A stretch of DNA of 64,000 bases from Noviluteimonas sp052115395 (GCA_052115395.1 JBFRGO010000001.1), one strand, 5' to 3'. Counted from the stretch's first letter, positions 40,551-50,420 are shown. A program made the numbers and translations. The notes: generated from the sequence alone by a model not told the origin.

Positions 40551-41990
40551 TCAGCGGAACGCCGCCAGGCACCACGCCATCAGCGGATTCCAGAACAGGC
40601 CCAGCACGAGCAGCAGGAGCGCGTTGGCGCCGAAGACCACGCGGAGCGGGCGGTCTTCGCGCTCGCGCACGCCCTCGCCCACCGGTGCGTCGAAGTACAT
40701 CACCTTGATCACGCGGATGTAGTAGAACGCGCCGATCACGGCGAACACGATGCCCACGATCGCCAGCCACAACATGCCGCCCTGCAACGCGGCGCGCAGC
40801 ACGGCGAGCTTCGACCAGAAGCCGAGGAACGGCGGGATGCCCGCGAGCGAGGCCATCACGCAGAGCACCAGGCCGGCCATCCACGGGTTGCGCGCGTTGA
40901 GGCCCTTGAAGTCGTCGATCTCGTCGGCTTCGAAGCCCTTGCGCGAGAGCACGACGATCGCGCCGAACGCGGCGGCCGACATGATCGCGTAGGTGATCGC
41001 ATAGAACATCGCCGAAGCGAAGCCCTGCGGGCCGCCGCCGGCCAGGCCGAGGAACAGGAAGCCGACGTGCGAAATCGTCGAATACGCGAGCATGCGCTTG
41101 AGGTTGCTCTGCGCCAGCGCGATGAGGTTGCCGATCGCCAGCGAGGCGACCGCGAGCCCCGCGATCAGCAGGCGCCATTGCGCATCGAGCGGGCCGGCTC
41201 CGAGTTCGAGCAGGCGGTAGGCCATGCCGAACGCGGCGATCTTCGGCGCCGAACCGATGAACAAGGTGATGGGCGTCGGCGCACCGTGGTAGACGTCCGG
41301 CAGCCACATGTGGAACGGCGCGGCACCGAATTTGAAGGCGATGCCCGCAACGATGAACACCATGCCCGTCAGCAGCAGGCCGGGCGATGCCGAACCCATC
41401 GCGTCGCGGATGCCGATCAGGTCGAGGGTGCCGGTCGCGCCGTACATCAGCGACATGCCGTACAGCAGCATGCCCGAGGCCAGCGAACCCAGGACGAAAT
41501 ACTTCATCGCCGCTTCGGAGGCGAGCGGGCTGTCGCGATCGATCGCGACCAGCGCGTACTGGCACAGCGCCAGCATTTCCAGGCCCAGGTACACCATCAC
41601 CAGGCTGCCCGCCGACACCATCAGCATCATGCCGGCGGTGGCGAACAGCACCAGGATCGGCACCTCACCCTTGTACAGGCCGCGCTCGCGCAGGAAGGGC
41701 CAGATGTACACCAGCGACAGGGCCGCGACGATGCAGGTGAAGAACTTCATGACGTCCGCCGCGATGTCGCGGATGAACATCCCGTTGAGCACCGTGCCCT
41801 GCCCGCCCGTGCCGAAGCCGATCATGCCGGCGACGATGGCCAGCACGGCGATGCTCGCCACGTGCGTGATCCAGCGCTGGCGCTCGTTGAGGAACAGGTC
41901 GAGCATCAGCAGCGCGAAGGCAGCGCCGACCAGCACCAGTTCGGGCAGCAGCGGCAGCAGTTCGGCGGCGGTGGGCATATTCGGGGTCAT
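40551..41990 (-). CDS. nuoN: NADH-quinone oxidoreductase subunit N
   Basis: A 479-residue, ~14-helix antiporter-like subunit of the membrane arm of complex I, thought to carry one proton channel. Characteristic stretches: MVYLGLEMLALCQYALVAID (with the channel glutamate), FKFGAAPFHMWLPDVYHGAP (channel lysine), NLKRMLAYSTISHVGFLFLG and GIPPFLGFWSKLAVLRAAL. It is the last gene of the nuo operon, 13 bases after nuoM, and is followed by tRNA-fMet with its own promoter. No intrinsic terminator is visible directly after the stop. Confidence 0.97.
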   Translation of the reverse strand: MTPNMPTAAELLPLLPELVLVGAAFALLMLDLFLNERQRWITHVASIAVLAIVAGMIGFGTGGQGTVLNGMFIRDIAADVMKFFTCIVAALSLVYIWPFLRERGLYKGEVPILVLFATAGMMLMVSAGSLVMVYLGLEMLALCQYALVAIDRDSPLASEAAMKYFVLGSLASGMLLYGMSLMYGATGTLDLIGIRDAMGSASPGLLLTGMVFIVAGIAFKFGAAPFHMWLPDVYHGAPTPITLFIGSAPKIAAFGMAYRLLELGAGPLDAQWRLLIAGLAVASLAIGNLIALAQSNLKRMLAYSTISHVGFLFLGLAGGGPQGFASAMFYAITYAIMSAAAFGAIVVLSRKGFEADEIDDFKGLNARNPWMAGLVLCVMASLAGIPPFLGFWSKLAVLRAALQGGMLWLAIVGIVFAVIGAFYYIRVIKVMYFDAPVGEGVREREDRPLRVVFGANALLLLVLGLFWNPLMAWCLAAFR

Positions 41991-42003
41991 GCTGGCTCTC
42001 TGA

Positions 42004-43515
42004 TCAAAGCTTGCTGGCCGCGAGCTGGCTCGCGAGCTGGGCGATGGAGGGCTCCATCAGGTCGGTCAGCGGCTTGGGATACACGCCGAGCAGCAGCACG
42101 CCGATCGCGAAGGTGCCGAGTACGATCCATTCGCGCATGTTGATGTCCTCCAGCTCGGCGACGTGCGCATTGGCCACTTCGCCGAAGATCACGCGCTTGA
42201 CCAGCCACAACGTGTACGCCGCGCCGGTGATCAGCGTGGTCGCCGCACCGAAGGCGAGCAGCGGATGCTGCTGGAAGCTGGCGAGGATCACCATGAACTC
42301 GCCGATGAAGCCCGAGGTGCCCGGCAAGCCCGAATTGGCCATGCCGAACAGCACCATGAACATCGCGAACCACGGCATCGTGTTCGCCACGCCGCCGTAG
42401 TCGCGGATCATGCGCGTGTGCATGCGGTCGTAGAGCACGCCGACGCAGGAGAACATCGCGCCGGAAATGAAGCCGTGCGAAATCATCTGCACCATGCCGC
42501 CCTGCAGGCCCAGGCGCGCGGCGTCGAGGTTGCCGGTGTCGCGCACCAGCGAAAACGCGATGAACGTGCCCAGCGTGACGAAGCCCATGTGCGAGATCGA
42601 CGAATAGGCGATCAGCTTCTTCATGTCGTCCTGCACCAGCGCGACCAGGCCGATGTAGATGATCGCGATCAGCGACAGCGCGATCACCACCCACGCGAAC
42701 TCGTGGCCCGCATCGGGCACGATCGGCAGCGTGAAACGGAGGAACCCGTATCCGCCGATCTTCAGCATGATCGCGGCCAGGATCACCGAGCCGCCGGTCG
42801 GCGCTTCCACGTGCGCATCGGGCAACCAGGTATGCACCGGGAACATCGGCACCTTCACCGAGAACGCGGCCAGGAAGGCGAAGAACAACCAGGTCTGCTC
42901 GCGCATCGTCAGCGGCAGCGCCGCCATGTCCGCCAGCTGCCAGCTACCGCCCTTGAGGTACAGGTAGATGATGCCGACCAGCATGAACACCGACCCGAGG
43001 AAGGTGTACAGGAAGAACTTGATCGACGCGTACACGCGCCGCGGGCCGCCCCACACGCCGATGATGATGAACATCGGGATGAGCATCGCCTCGAAGAAGA
43101 CGTAGAACAGCATGCCGTCGAGCGCGGCGAACACGCCGATCATCAGGCCTTCCAGGATCAGGAACGCCGAGACGTACTGGTTCACGCGATCGTCGACCGA
43201 ACCCCACGCGCCGATGAGCACCAGCACGGTGGTCAGCGTCGTCAGCCCGATCAGTGCGACCGAGATGCCGTCTGCGCCGAGCGCATAACGGATGTCGTAG
43301 GCCGGGATCCACGCATGCTGTTCGACGAACTGCATGCTCGCGTTGGCCATGTCGAACCCGCTGAACAGCGGGATCGACAACCCCAGGCACAGCAGGGCCG
43401 TACCCAGCGCAAGCCAGCGCGCGGCTTGCGCGCGTTGCTGCCCGAGCATCAGCGCGAGCGCGCCGCCGAGGATCGGCAGCCAGATCAACAGACTCAGCAG
43501 GGGCGCGTTCGCCAC
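42004..43515 (-). CDS. nuoM: NADH-quinone oxidoreductase subunit M
   Basis: A 503-residue antiporter-like membrane subunit of complex I. The channel glutamate lies in MLFYVFFEAMLIPMFIIIGV and the broken-helix lysine region in SVKVPMFPVHTWLPDAHVEA. DDMKKLIAYSSISHMGFVTL and ANSGLPGTSGFIGEFMVILA are family signatures. It lies 37 bases after nuoL and 13 before nuoN. Length and motifs are normal. Confidence 0.97.
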   Translation of the reverse strand: MANAPLLSLLIWLPILGGALALMLGQQRAQAARWLALGTALLCLGLSIPLFSGFDMANASMQFVEQHAWIPAYDIRYALGADGISVALIGLTTLTTVLVLIGAWGSVDDRVNQYVSAFLILEGLMIGVFAALDGMLFYVFFEAMLIPMFIIIGVWGGPRRVYASIKFFLYTFLGSVFMLVGIIYLYLKGGSWQLADMAALPLTMREQTWLFFAFLAAFSVKVPMFPVHTWLPDAHVEAPTGGSVILAAIMLKIGGYGFLRFTLPIVPDAGHEFAWVVIALSLIAIIYIGLVALVQDDMKKLIAYSSISHMGFVTLGTFIAFSLVRDTGNLDAARLGLQGGMVQMISHGFISGAMFSCVGVLYDRMHTRMIRDYGGVANTMPWFAMFMVLFGMANSGLPGTSGFIGEFMVILASFQQHPLLAFGAATTLITGAAYTLWLVKRVIFGEVANAHVAELEDINMREWIVLGTFAIGVLLLGVYPKPLTDLMEPSIAQLASQLAASKL

Positions 43516-43552
43516 GTGTTCGATTCCATGAAAATTGGTGGGCCCGGGGTCG

Positions 43553-45691
43553 TCAGACCCAGAGCTTCTGGATCACAGCCAGCAGCACGATCAAACCGAC
43601 GATCATCGCGAAGGCGTAGTGGTACAGGTAACCGGACTGGACCTGGCGCACGATGCCCGACACCAGCCCGACCACGCGGGCGCTGCCGTTCACCGCGACG
43701 CCGTCGATCAGTTTCGCGTCGACCGCGCGCGAAGCCTGGCCGAGTGCGAGACCGCCGCCGGCGAAGCCGTCGATCCACAGGTCGTCCATGAAGTACTTGC
43801 GCTCCAGCACGCGGACCGGCCAGCGCAGCGCGTGCGCGATCTTGGCCGGCAACTCCGGACGGAACAGATAGAGGAACGTCGCCAGCAGGAAGCCGCCGAA
43901 GGCGAGCCAGAACGCCGGCGCCATGAACCCGTGCAGCGCGAAGGCCAGCGGGCCGTGCCATTCCTCGGCCAGCTTGCCCAGCACGTCGTGCTCCTGCAGC
44001 ACTTCGATGGCACCGGTGAAATACGGCGCGATCTTTTCGTGCCCGAGCCAGTCGGTGCCGAACAACATCGGGCCGGCGGTGAAGTAACCGATGAGGATCG
44101 ACGGGATCGCCAGCAGGATCAGCGGCAGCGTCACCACCCACGGCGATTCGTGCGGCGTGTGCGCGTGGTCGTCGTGTCCGTGCGCGTCGTCGTGCGCATC
44201 GTGCGCGTCGTGCGCGTGCGAAATCGCATCTTCGTGCTCGCTCGAATCCGCTTCGGGCGCGATGTAGTGGTCCGGCACCGGATCGTGGAAGCGCTCCTTG
44301 CCGTGGAAGGTCAGGTACAGCAGGCGGAAGCTGTAGAACGAAGTGACGAAGGCACCGAGCAACACGGCCCAGTAGGCATACGTCGCGACCCAGTTGTGCG
44401 CTTCGTGCGCATGCTCGGCCGCCGCTTCGATGATGGTGTCCTTCGAATAGAAGCCGCTGAAGAACGGCGTGCCGACCAGGGCCAGCGTGCCGATCACCAT
44501 CGTCCAGTACGTGATGGGCATGTACTTCTTCAGGCCGCCCATCCGGCGCATGTCCTGCTCGTGGTGCATGCCGATGATCACCGAGCCGGCACCGAGGAAC
44601 AGCAACGCCTTGAAGAACGCGTGCGTCATCAGGTGGTAGACGCCCGCCGAGTACGCCGACACGCCGAGCGCGACGGTCATGTAGCCCAGCTGCGACAGCG
44701 TGGAATAGGCCACCACGCGCTTGATGTCGTTCTGCACCATGCCGATCAGGCCGGTCCAGAACGCGGTCGTCGCGCCGATGAACAACACGAAGCCCAGCGC
44801 CGCGGGCGAGAGCTCAAACAGCGGCGACATGCGCGCCACCATGAAGATGCCCGCGGTCACCATGGTCGCCGCGTGGATCAGCGCGGAGATCGGCGTCGGG
44901 CCTTCCATCGAATCGGGCAGCCACACGTGCAGCGGTACCTGCGCCGACTTGCCCATCGCGCCGATGAACAGGCACACGCAGATGACGGTCGCGACCGACC
45001 AGGCATGGCCGGGCAGGAATTCGAAGACTTCGCCGGCGCCGATGGTCGAGGCGGCGTTGGCGAACACCGTGGCGTAATCCAGCGTGCCGAACCAGTACAA
45101 CACGCCCGCGATGCCCAGCAGGAAGCCGAAGTCGCCGACGCGGTTGACCAGGAAGGCCTTGAGGTTGGCGAAGATCGCCGACGGGCGCTTGAACCAGAAG
45201 CCGATCAGCAGGTACGACACAAGGCCCACCGCTTCCCAGCCGAAGAACAGCTGCAGGAAGTTGTTGCTCATCACCAGCATGAGCATCGAGAAGGTGAACA
45301 ACGAGATGTAGCTGAAGAAGCGCTGGTAGCCCGGGTCTTCGGACATGTAGCCGATCGTGTAGACGTGCACGAGCAGCGAGACGAAGGTGACCACGACCAT
45401 CATCATCGCGGTGAGCTTGTCGACCATGAAGCCGACGTGCGCGTTGTAGCCGCCGATCTCGAACCAGGTGTAGAGGTTCTGGTTGAACGGCGCGGCGCCC
45501 TGCCACACCAGTTGCCACAGCACGTACATCGACAGCGCGCAGCTGATCGCCACGCCCGCGATGGTCACGGTGTGAGAGCCGGCACGGCCGATGCGGCGGC
45601 CGAACAGGCCGGCGAGGATCGCGCCGATCAGCGGCGCGAGGACGACCGCGACGAGCATCGACTTGGAGAGGGAGAATTCAACGGGCGGCAT
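43553..45691 (-). CDS. nuoL: NADH-quinone oxidoreductase subunit L
   Basis: 712 residues, the distal antiporter-like subunit of complex I with the long lateral helix at its C-terminus. Motifs: LFFGWEAVGLVSYLLIGFWF (channel glutamate), KSAQVPLHVWLPDSMEGPTP, SALIHAATMVTAGIFMVARM, NDIKRVVAYSTLSQLGYMTV and FFSGFYSKDTIIEAAAEHAH. A histidine/aspartate-rich loop (about residues 490-515: HDAHDAHDDAHGHDDHAH) is longer and more repetitive than usual and may bind metal incidentally. It starts 3 bases after nuoK. Confidence 0.97.
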   Translation of the reverse strand: MPPVEFSLSKSMLVAVVLAPLIGAILAGLFGRRIGRAGSHTVTIAGVAISCALSMYVLWQLVWQGAAPFNQNLYTWFEIGGYNAHVGFMVDKLTAMMMVVVTFVSLLVHVYTIGYMSEDPGYQRFFSYISLFTFSMLMLVMSNNFLQLFFGWEAVGLVSYLLIGFWFKRPSAIFANLKAFLVNRVGDFGFLLGIAGVLYWFGTLDYATVFANAASTIGAGEVFEFLPGHAWSVATVICVCLFIGAMGKSAQVPLHVWLPDSMEGPTPISALIHAATMVTAGIFMVARMSPLFELSPAALGFVLFIGATTAFWTGLIGMVQNDIKRVVAYSTLSQLGYMTVALGVSAYSAGVYHLMTHAFFKALLFLGAGSVIIGMHHEQDMRRMGGLKKYMPITYWTMVIGTLALVGTPFFSGFYSKDTIIEAAAEHAHEAHNWVATYAYWAVLLGAFVTSFYSFRLLYLTFHGKERFHDPVPDHYIAPEADSSEHEDAISHAHDAHDAHDDAHGHDDHAHTPHESPWVVTLPLILLAIPSILIGYFTAGPMLFGTDWLGHEKIAPYFTGAIEVLQEHDVLGKLAEEWHGPLAFALHGFMAPAFWLAFGGFLLATFLYLFRPELPAKIAHALRWPVRVLERKYFMDDLWIDGFAGGGLALGQASRAVDAKLIDGVAVNGSARVVGLVSGIVRQVQSGYLYHYAFAMIVGLIVLLAVIQKLWV

Positions 45692-45694
45692 CGG

Positions 45695-46009
45695 TCAGCC
45701 CTTCAAGGAGTCGATTTCGGCGACGTTGATCGAACGCCGGTTGCGGAACAGCGTGACGAGGATGGCCAGGCCGATCGCGGCTTCGGCCGCGGCCACCGTC
45801 AGGATGAAGAACACGAACACCTGCCCCGCGGCATCGCCCAGCTCGCGCGAGAACGCGACGAAGTTGATGTTGACCGCGAGCAGCATCAGCTCGATGGACA
45901 TCAGCAGGATGATGATGTTTTTGCGGTTGAGGAAGATGCCCGCCACCGCGATGCAGAACAGCGCGGCACCGAGGAAGAGGAAATGCCCGAGCGACAGCGT
46001 TCCGATCAT
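45695..46009 (-). CDS. nuoK: NADH-quinone oxidoreductase subunit K
   Basis: 104 residues, three transmembrane helices. The conserved membrane glutamates are in NIIILLMSIELMLLAVNINF (E40) and VAAAEAAIGLAILV (E76), which are needed for proton translocation. The ATG at 46009 overlaps the nuoJ stop (ATGA), and nuoL follows after 3 bases. It is the equivalent of mitochondrial ND4L. Confidence 0.96.
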   Translation of the reverse strand: MIGTLSLGHFLFLGAALFCIAVAGIFLNRKNIIILLMSIELMLLAVNINFVAFSRELGDAAGQVFVFFILTVAAAEAAIGLAILVTLFRNRRSINVAEIDSLKG

Positions 46010-46635
46010 GGCGTGCCCTCCTCCTGCGTCGCGGCCGGCCGCGTCGCGTCCATTTTCACCATGCGCAGGCGGTCCGAAGCGCGCACGCGCGCCTGGTCGG
46101 CCGGGTTCTGGTGCTTGACGCCGCCACGGCGGCGCAGCGTGAGCATCACCGCCGCCACGACCGCGATGGTCAGGATGACCGCGGCCACTTCGAAGGGCAG
46201 CAGGAACTGCGTGAACAGCGCACGCGCCAGCCACGTGGTGTTGGAGATGTCGGCGGCGGCCGCGGCGTCGGGCGCCAGCGGCGTCTGCGTGAGCACCTTC
46301 ACGCCGATCAGCAGGCAGATCTCCACCAGCATCACGACGGCCACGATCAGCCCGATCGGCAGGTAACGCACGAAGCCTTCGCGCAAAGGCGCCACGTCGA
46401 TGTCGAGCATCATCACGACGAACAGGAACAACACCATCACCGCGCCGACGTAGACCAGGATCAGCGCGATGCCCAGGAACTCGGCACCGGCCAGGATCCA
46501 CGTGCAGGCGACGGAGAAGAAGGTCAGCACCAGCAGCAACGCTGCCTGCACCGGGTTGCGCACGCTGATCACGCCGATCGCCGAAGCGATGGCCAGCGTG
46601 GCGAATGCGTAGAACGTGAGGGTCGGGAAATCCAT
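46006..46635 (-). CDS. nuoJ: NADH-quinone oxidoreductase subunit J
   Basis: 209 residues, the ND6 equivalent, with five membrane helices near the quinone-to-proton coupling region. The family motif is LILVYVGAVMVLFLFVVMML, including the pi-bulge helix. The N-terminal NPVQAALLLVLTFFSVACTW is also typical. The C-terminal ~50 residues are basic and hydrophilic (RRRGGVKHQNPADQARVRA), longer than in many homologues. The gene is coupled to nuoK by a 4-base overlap and lies 7 bases after nuoI. Confidence 0.95.
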   Translation of the reverse strand: MDFPTLTFYAFATLAIASAIGVISVRNPVQAALLLVLTFFSVACTWILAGAEFLGIALILVYVGAVMVLFLFVVMMLDIDVAPLREGFVRYLPIGLIVAVVMLVEICLLIGVKVLTQTPLAPDAAAAADISNTTWLARALFTQFLLPFEVAAVILTIAVVAAVMLTLRRRGGVKHQNPADQARVRASDRLRMVKMDATRPAATQEEGTP

Positions 46636-46642
46636 GCGTTCC

Positions 46643-47131
46643 TCAGCGATACGGTGCGTCGGCCGCGCGGCGCGCGGCGATCTCGGCTTCGAGGCGGTCG
46701 CCGATCGCCAGCAACTGCGGCTTGGTCACGATGTTCTGGCCGCGCTTGTCGAAGTGGTATTCGTGGATGTGCGTCTCGACGATCGAATCGACCGGGCAGG
46801 ATTCCTCGCAGAAGCCGCAGTAGATGCACTTGAACAGGTCGATGTCGTAGCGCGTGGTGCGGCGCGTGCCGTCCTCGCGCTGTTCGGAGTCGATCGTGAT
46901 GGCCAGCGCCGGGCACACGGCCTCGCACAGCTTGCAGGCGATGCAGCGCTCTTCCCCGTTGGGATAGCGGCGCAGCGCGTGCAGGCCACGGAAGCGCGGC
47001 GACTGCGGCGTCTTTTCCATCGGGTACATCAGCGTGTACTTCGGACGGAACAGATACTTGCCGGTGAGGAGCAGCCCCTGGGCCAGCTCGATCAGCAGCA
47101 AACTCTTGAGATAGGAAAGCAAGCGAGTCAT
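46643..47131 (-). CDS. nuoI: NADH-quinone oxidoreductase subunit I
   Basis: A 162-residue ferredoxin-like subunit carrying two [4Fe-4S] clusters (N6a, N6b) that pass electrons to NuoB. The ligands are visible as CIACKLCEAVCPA and CIYCGFCEESCPV, each with C-x2-C-x2-C-x3-C-P spacing. The N-terminal amphipathic helix (LLSYLKSLLLIELAQGLLLT) attaches it to the membrane arm. The ATG overlaps the nuoH stop by one base (TGATG). Confidence 0.97.
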   Translation of the reverse strand: MTRLLSYLKSLLLIELAQGLLLTGKYLFRPKYTLMYPMEKTPQSPRFRGLHALRRYPNGEERCIACKLCEAVCPALAITIDSEQREDGTRRTTRYDIDLFKCIYCGFCEESCPVDSIVETHIHEYHFDKRGQNIVTKPQLLAIGDRLEAEIAARRAADAPYR

Positions 47132-48186
47132 CACTGCCCCGGCGTGAACACGTTGAAGTACGCCAGCAACGCGGTGACGAAGATCCAGGCGATCGTGATC
47201 GGAATGAAGACCTTCCAACCCAGTCGCATGATCTGGTCGTAGCGGTAGCGCGGGAACGAGGCGCGGAACCAGATGAAGCAGCTCGCGAAGAACACCACCT
47301 TCACCAGCAGCCACCACCAGCCGTCCACGGAGAGCAACGGGATCCCCAACCCGTGCAGCGGGCTGAGCCAGCCGCCGAGGAAGAAGATCGACGTCGTGAA
47401 GCTGACGAGGATCATGTTCGCGTATTCGGCCAGGAAGAACAGCGCGAACTGCGAACCGGAGTATTCGACCATGTGGCCGGCGACGATTTCCGATTCGCCT
47501 TCCACCACGTCGAACGGCGCGCGGTTGGTTTCGGCCACGCCCGAGACGAAATAGATCACGAACAGCGGCAACAGCGGCCACATGAACCATTCGAACAGGC
47601 CCGCGTCGCCCGCCTGCGCCATGACGATGTCCGTCAGGTTCAGGCTGCCGGCGGCGATCAGCACGCCGACCAGCGCGAAGCCCATCGCGATTTCATACGA
47701 CACCACCTGCGCCGCGGCGCGCATCGCGCCGAGGAAGGCGTACTTCGAATTCGACGCCCAGCCGGCGAGGATGATCCCGTACACGCCCAGCGAGGTCATC
47801 GCCAGCAGGTACAGCAGGCCCGCGTTCGCATTGGACAGCACGACCTTCGCATCGAAGGGCACCACCGCCCACGCCGCGAAGGCAGGCACCAGGGTGATCA
47901 GCGGCGCGATGCGATACAGGAAGGGCTGCGCCACGGTGGGCTGCACCACTTCCTTGAACAGCAGCTTGAAGACGTCGGCGAAGGCCTGGAGGATGCCCTT
48001 GCCCACGTACATCGGCCCGTGGCGCACGTGCATCCAGCCGATCAGCTTGCGCTCCCACACCACGTAGAAGGCGACGCTGATGATCACCGGCACGGCGATC
48101 AGCAGGATCTTCAGCACGATCCACGCGAGCAGGCCCAGCGGCCCGAAGGCCACGAGCCAATCGCGGAAGGCGTCGACGTACATCAT
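47131..48186 (-). CDS. nuoH: NADH-quinone oxidoreductase subunit H
   Basis: A 351-residue, eight-helix subunit (ND1 equivalent) that forms much of the quinone chamber. Signatures: VVWERKLIGWMHVRHGPMYV, YVSGVAETNRAPFDVVEGES-type segment (here YFVSGVAETNRAPFDVVEGE), EIVAGHMVEYSGSQFALFFL and WFRASFPRYRYDQIMRLGW. Two consecutive ATGs (48186 and 48183) are possible; the first overlaps the nuoG stop (ATGA) and is preferred. Confidence 0.97.
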   Translation of the reverse strand: MMYVDAFRDWLVAFGPLGLLAWIVLKILLIAVPVIISVAFYVVWERKLIGWMHVRHGPMYVGKGILQAFADVFKLLFKEVVQPTVAQPFLYRIAPLITLVPAFAAWAVVPFDAKVVLSNANAGLLYLLAMTSLGVYGIILAGWASNSKYAFLGAMRAAAQVVSYEIAMGFALVGVLIAAGSLNLTDIVMAQAGDAGLFEWFMWPLLPLFVIYFVSGVAETNRAPFDVVEGESEIVAGHMVEYSGSQFALFFLAEYANMILVSFTTSIFFLGGWLSPLHGLGIPLLSVDGWWWLLVKVVFFASCFIWFRASFPRYRYDQIMRLGWKVFIPITIAWIFVTALLAYFNVFTPGQ

Positions 48187-50420
48187 GCGCGGCTGACCTC
48201 CACGTTGCCCGAGAGCAGCGCGGCGGTCGCGCCATACCCCGATTCCACCCATGCGCAACCGCGCGCGACCTTGTCGCTGATCGCGACCGGCAGCGTCGCC
48301 GTGCCCAGGGCGTTCTTCACTTTCGCCACGCCGTCGGCGTGCACGCCCGCGTCGCCGGCATCGGCCGGATGCAACACGATGCGCGCGCCGAGGGTGAGCG
48401 GATGCGCCTGCAATGCGGCCGCGCGGCGCACGGTCGCGTCGCTGCGATAGATCGCCTGCGAAGCGACGATGGCCAGGCCGGCGCCATGCACGGCGGCGTG
48501 CGCCGGCGCGGCGGACTTGGCCACGTCCACGTTGCGCAGCGACAGGCCCTTGCGCATGCCCGCGTAATCGGTGAAGTCGAAACCGCCGACGCCGAGGTCG
48601 GCGCCGATCGCACGCAACACGCGCCAACCGGCACGCGCTTCGCCCGGCGCCTTGCCGCCCGCGGCGAAGTGCTGCACGCGGCCTTCCAGGTTGGTCAGCG
48701 AGCCTTCGTTTTCCGGCAGCGCCGCGATCGGGAGGATCACGTCGGCCACCGCGCGCGTGGATTCGCACGCGTAGTGGCTGAAGGCGACGACCTGCGCGCC
48801 CGACAGCGCCTTGAGCGCGAGCGCCTGGTCGGCGAAGTCGAGGCCCGGTTCGATGCCGTAGATCACGTACGCGCTGCGCGCATCGGCGAGCATCGCCTGC
48901 GTGCCGCGCGACGCCGGCAGCACGCCGTGTTGCGACAGGCCGAGTGCGTTGGCGCCCTGCGGGATGCGGCACAGCGGCGCGTTGTTCGCCGAAGCGAACC
49001 CGCGCGCGGCCGCGCGGATCGCGCTGGCGTGTTCGGACAGTTCGGCGACGCCACCGAGGATCACCACGGCGCGCTGTGCGCCCGCGATGTCCAGGCCGGC
49101 CAGCGCCGTCGGCAGCTCGGCCATCGGCACGATGGTCTTGGAAGCGACTTCGAACGCCACGTCGAAATCCACCGGGTTGACCATGTGCACGCGCGCACCC
49201 TTGCGCTGCGCCTTGCGCACGCGCTGGTGCAGCAGCGGCAACTCGTGGCGCAGGTGCGAACCGACGATCACGATGGTGTCGGCGTTGTCGATGTCGGCGA
49301 CCGGCATCGCGAAGGCTTCGGACACCACGCCGTCGGAGACGTCGCGCTGCGCGAGGCGATGGTCGAGGTTGCCCGTGCCCAGGCCGTCGGACAGGCGCGC
49401 GAGCAAGGCGCCCTCCTCGTTCGACGTGGCCGGATGCACGAGCACGCCGAGCTGGTCGCCGCCGTTGTCGCGCAGGATCTTCGCGGCCTTGGCCAGCGCT
49501 TCTTCCCAGCTGGTTTCGCGCCAATCGTTGCCGTCGCGCACCATCGGCTTCACCGCACGGTCCTGCGAATACAGGCCCTGGTGCGCGTAGCGGTCGCGAT
49601 CCGACAGCCAGCATTCGTTGACCGCTTCGTTGTCGCGCGGCACCGAACGCAGCACGTCGCCACGACGCACATGGTGGAACAGGTTGCTGCCCAGCGCGTC
49701 GGAGAAGCCGAGCGATTCGCGCGCCACCAGCTCCCACGGACGCGCGCGGAAACGGAACACCTTGTTGGTCAGCGCGCCGACCGGGCACACGTCGATGACG
49801 TTGCCCGACAGCTCGGTCGTCAGCGGCTTGCCGTCGTACGTACCGATCTGCAGGTTTTCGCCGCGCATCATGCCGCCCAGCTCGTAGGTGCCGGCGACTT
49901 CCGCGGTGAAGCGCACGCAACGCGTGCACTGGATGCAGCGCGTCATGTCGCTGGCGACGAGCGGACCGAAGTCTTCGTCGGCGACCACGCGCTTGCGCTC
50001 GGAGAAACGCGAAACCGAACGACCGTAACCGAGCGAGAGATCCTGCAGTTCGCACTCGCCGCCCTGGTCGCAGATCGGGCAATCCAGCGGGTGGTTGATC
50101 AGCAGGAATTCCATCACGTTGCGCTGCGACTTCAACGCCTTCTCGCTGCGCGTGACGATCTTCATGCCGTCCATCACCGGCGTGGCGCACGCCGGCGCCG
50201 GCTTCGGCATCTTCTCGACTTCGACCAGGCACATGCGGCAGTTGGCCGCGATGCTCAGCTTGTCGTGGTAGCAGAAGCGCGGGATCGGAATGCCGGCCTT
50301 GTCGGCGGCGGCGATGATCATCGAGCCCTTCGGCGCGGTCATCGCGACGCCGTCGATCTCGATGGCGACGTGGCCTTCGGGCACGACGGGTTTGGTGACG
50401 TCGGTTTCGACAGCGCTCAT
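48183..50420 (-). CDS. nuoG: NADH-quinone oxidoreductase subunit G
   Basis: A 745-residue iron-sulfur subunit of the hydrophilic arm. Clusters: [2Fe-2S] N1b (CYHDKLSIAANCRMC with CATPV), N5 [4Fe-4S] with one histidine ligand (HPLDCPICDQGGEC), and N4 (CIQCTRC with CPVGAL). The next cysteine cluster (N7), present in E. coli and Thermus, is not seen; the region reads SDALGSNLFHHVRRGDVLR. The rest is a molybdopterin-oxidoreductase-like scaffold without cofactor motifs. The start overlaps the nuoF stop (ATGA), and the stop overlaps nuoH. Confidence 0.96.
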   Translation of the reverse strand: MSAVETDVTKPVVPEGHVAIEIDGVAMTAPKGSMIIAAADKAGIPIPRFCYHDKLSIAANCRMCLVEVEKMPKPAPACATPVMDGMKIVTRSEKALKSQRNVMEFLLINHPLDCPICDQGGECELQDLSLGYGRSVSRFSERKRVVADEDFGPLVASDMTRCIQCTRCVRFTAEVAGTYELGGMMRGENLQIGTYDGKPLTTELSGNVIDVCPVGALTNKVFRFRARPWELVARESLGFSDALGSNLFHHVRRGDVLRSVPRDNEAVNECWLSDRDRYAHQGLYSQDRAVKPMVRDGNDWRETSWEEALAKAAKILRDNGGDQLGVLVHPATSNEEGALLARLSDGLGTGNLDHRLAQRDVSDGVVSEAFAMPVADIDNADTIVIVGSHLRHELPLLHQRVRKAQRKGARVHMVNPVDFDVAFEVASKTIVPMAELPTALAGLDIAGAQRAVVILGGVAELSEHASAIRAAARGFASANNAPLCRIPQGANALGLSQHGVLPASRGTQAMLADARSAYVIYGIEPGLDFADQALALKALSGAQVVAFSHYACESTRAVADVILPIAALPENEGSLTNLEGRVQHFAAGGKAPGEARAGWRVLRAIGADLGVGGFDFTDYAGMRKGLSLRNVDVAKSAAPAHAAVHGAGLAIVASQAIYRSDATVRRAAALQAHPLTLGARIVLHPADAGDAGVHADGVAKVKNALGTATLPVAISDKVARGCAWVESGYGATAALLSGNVEVSRA

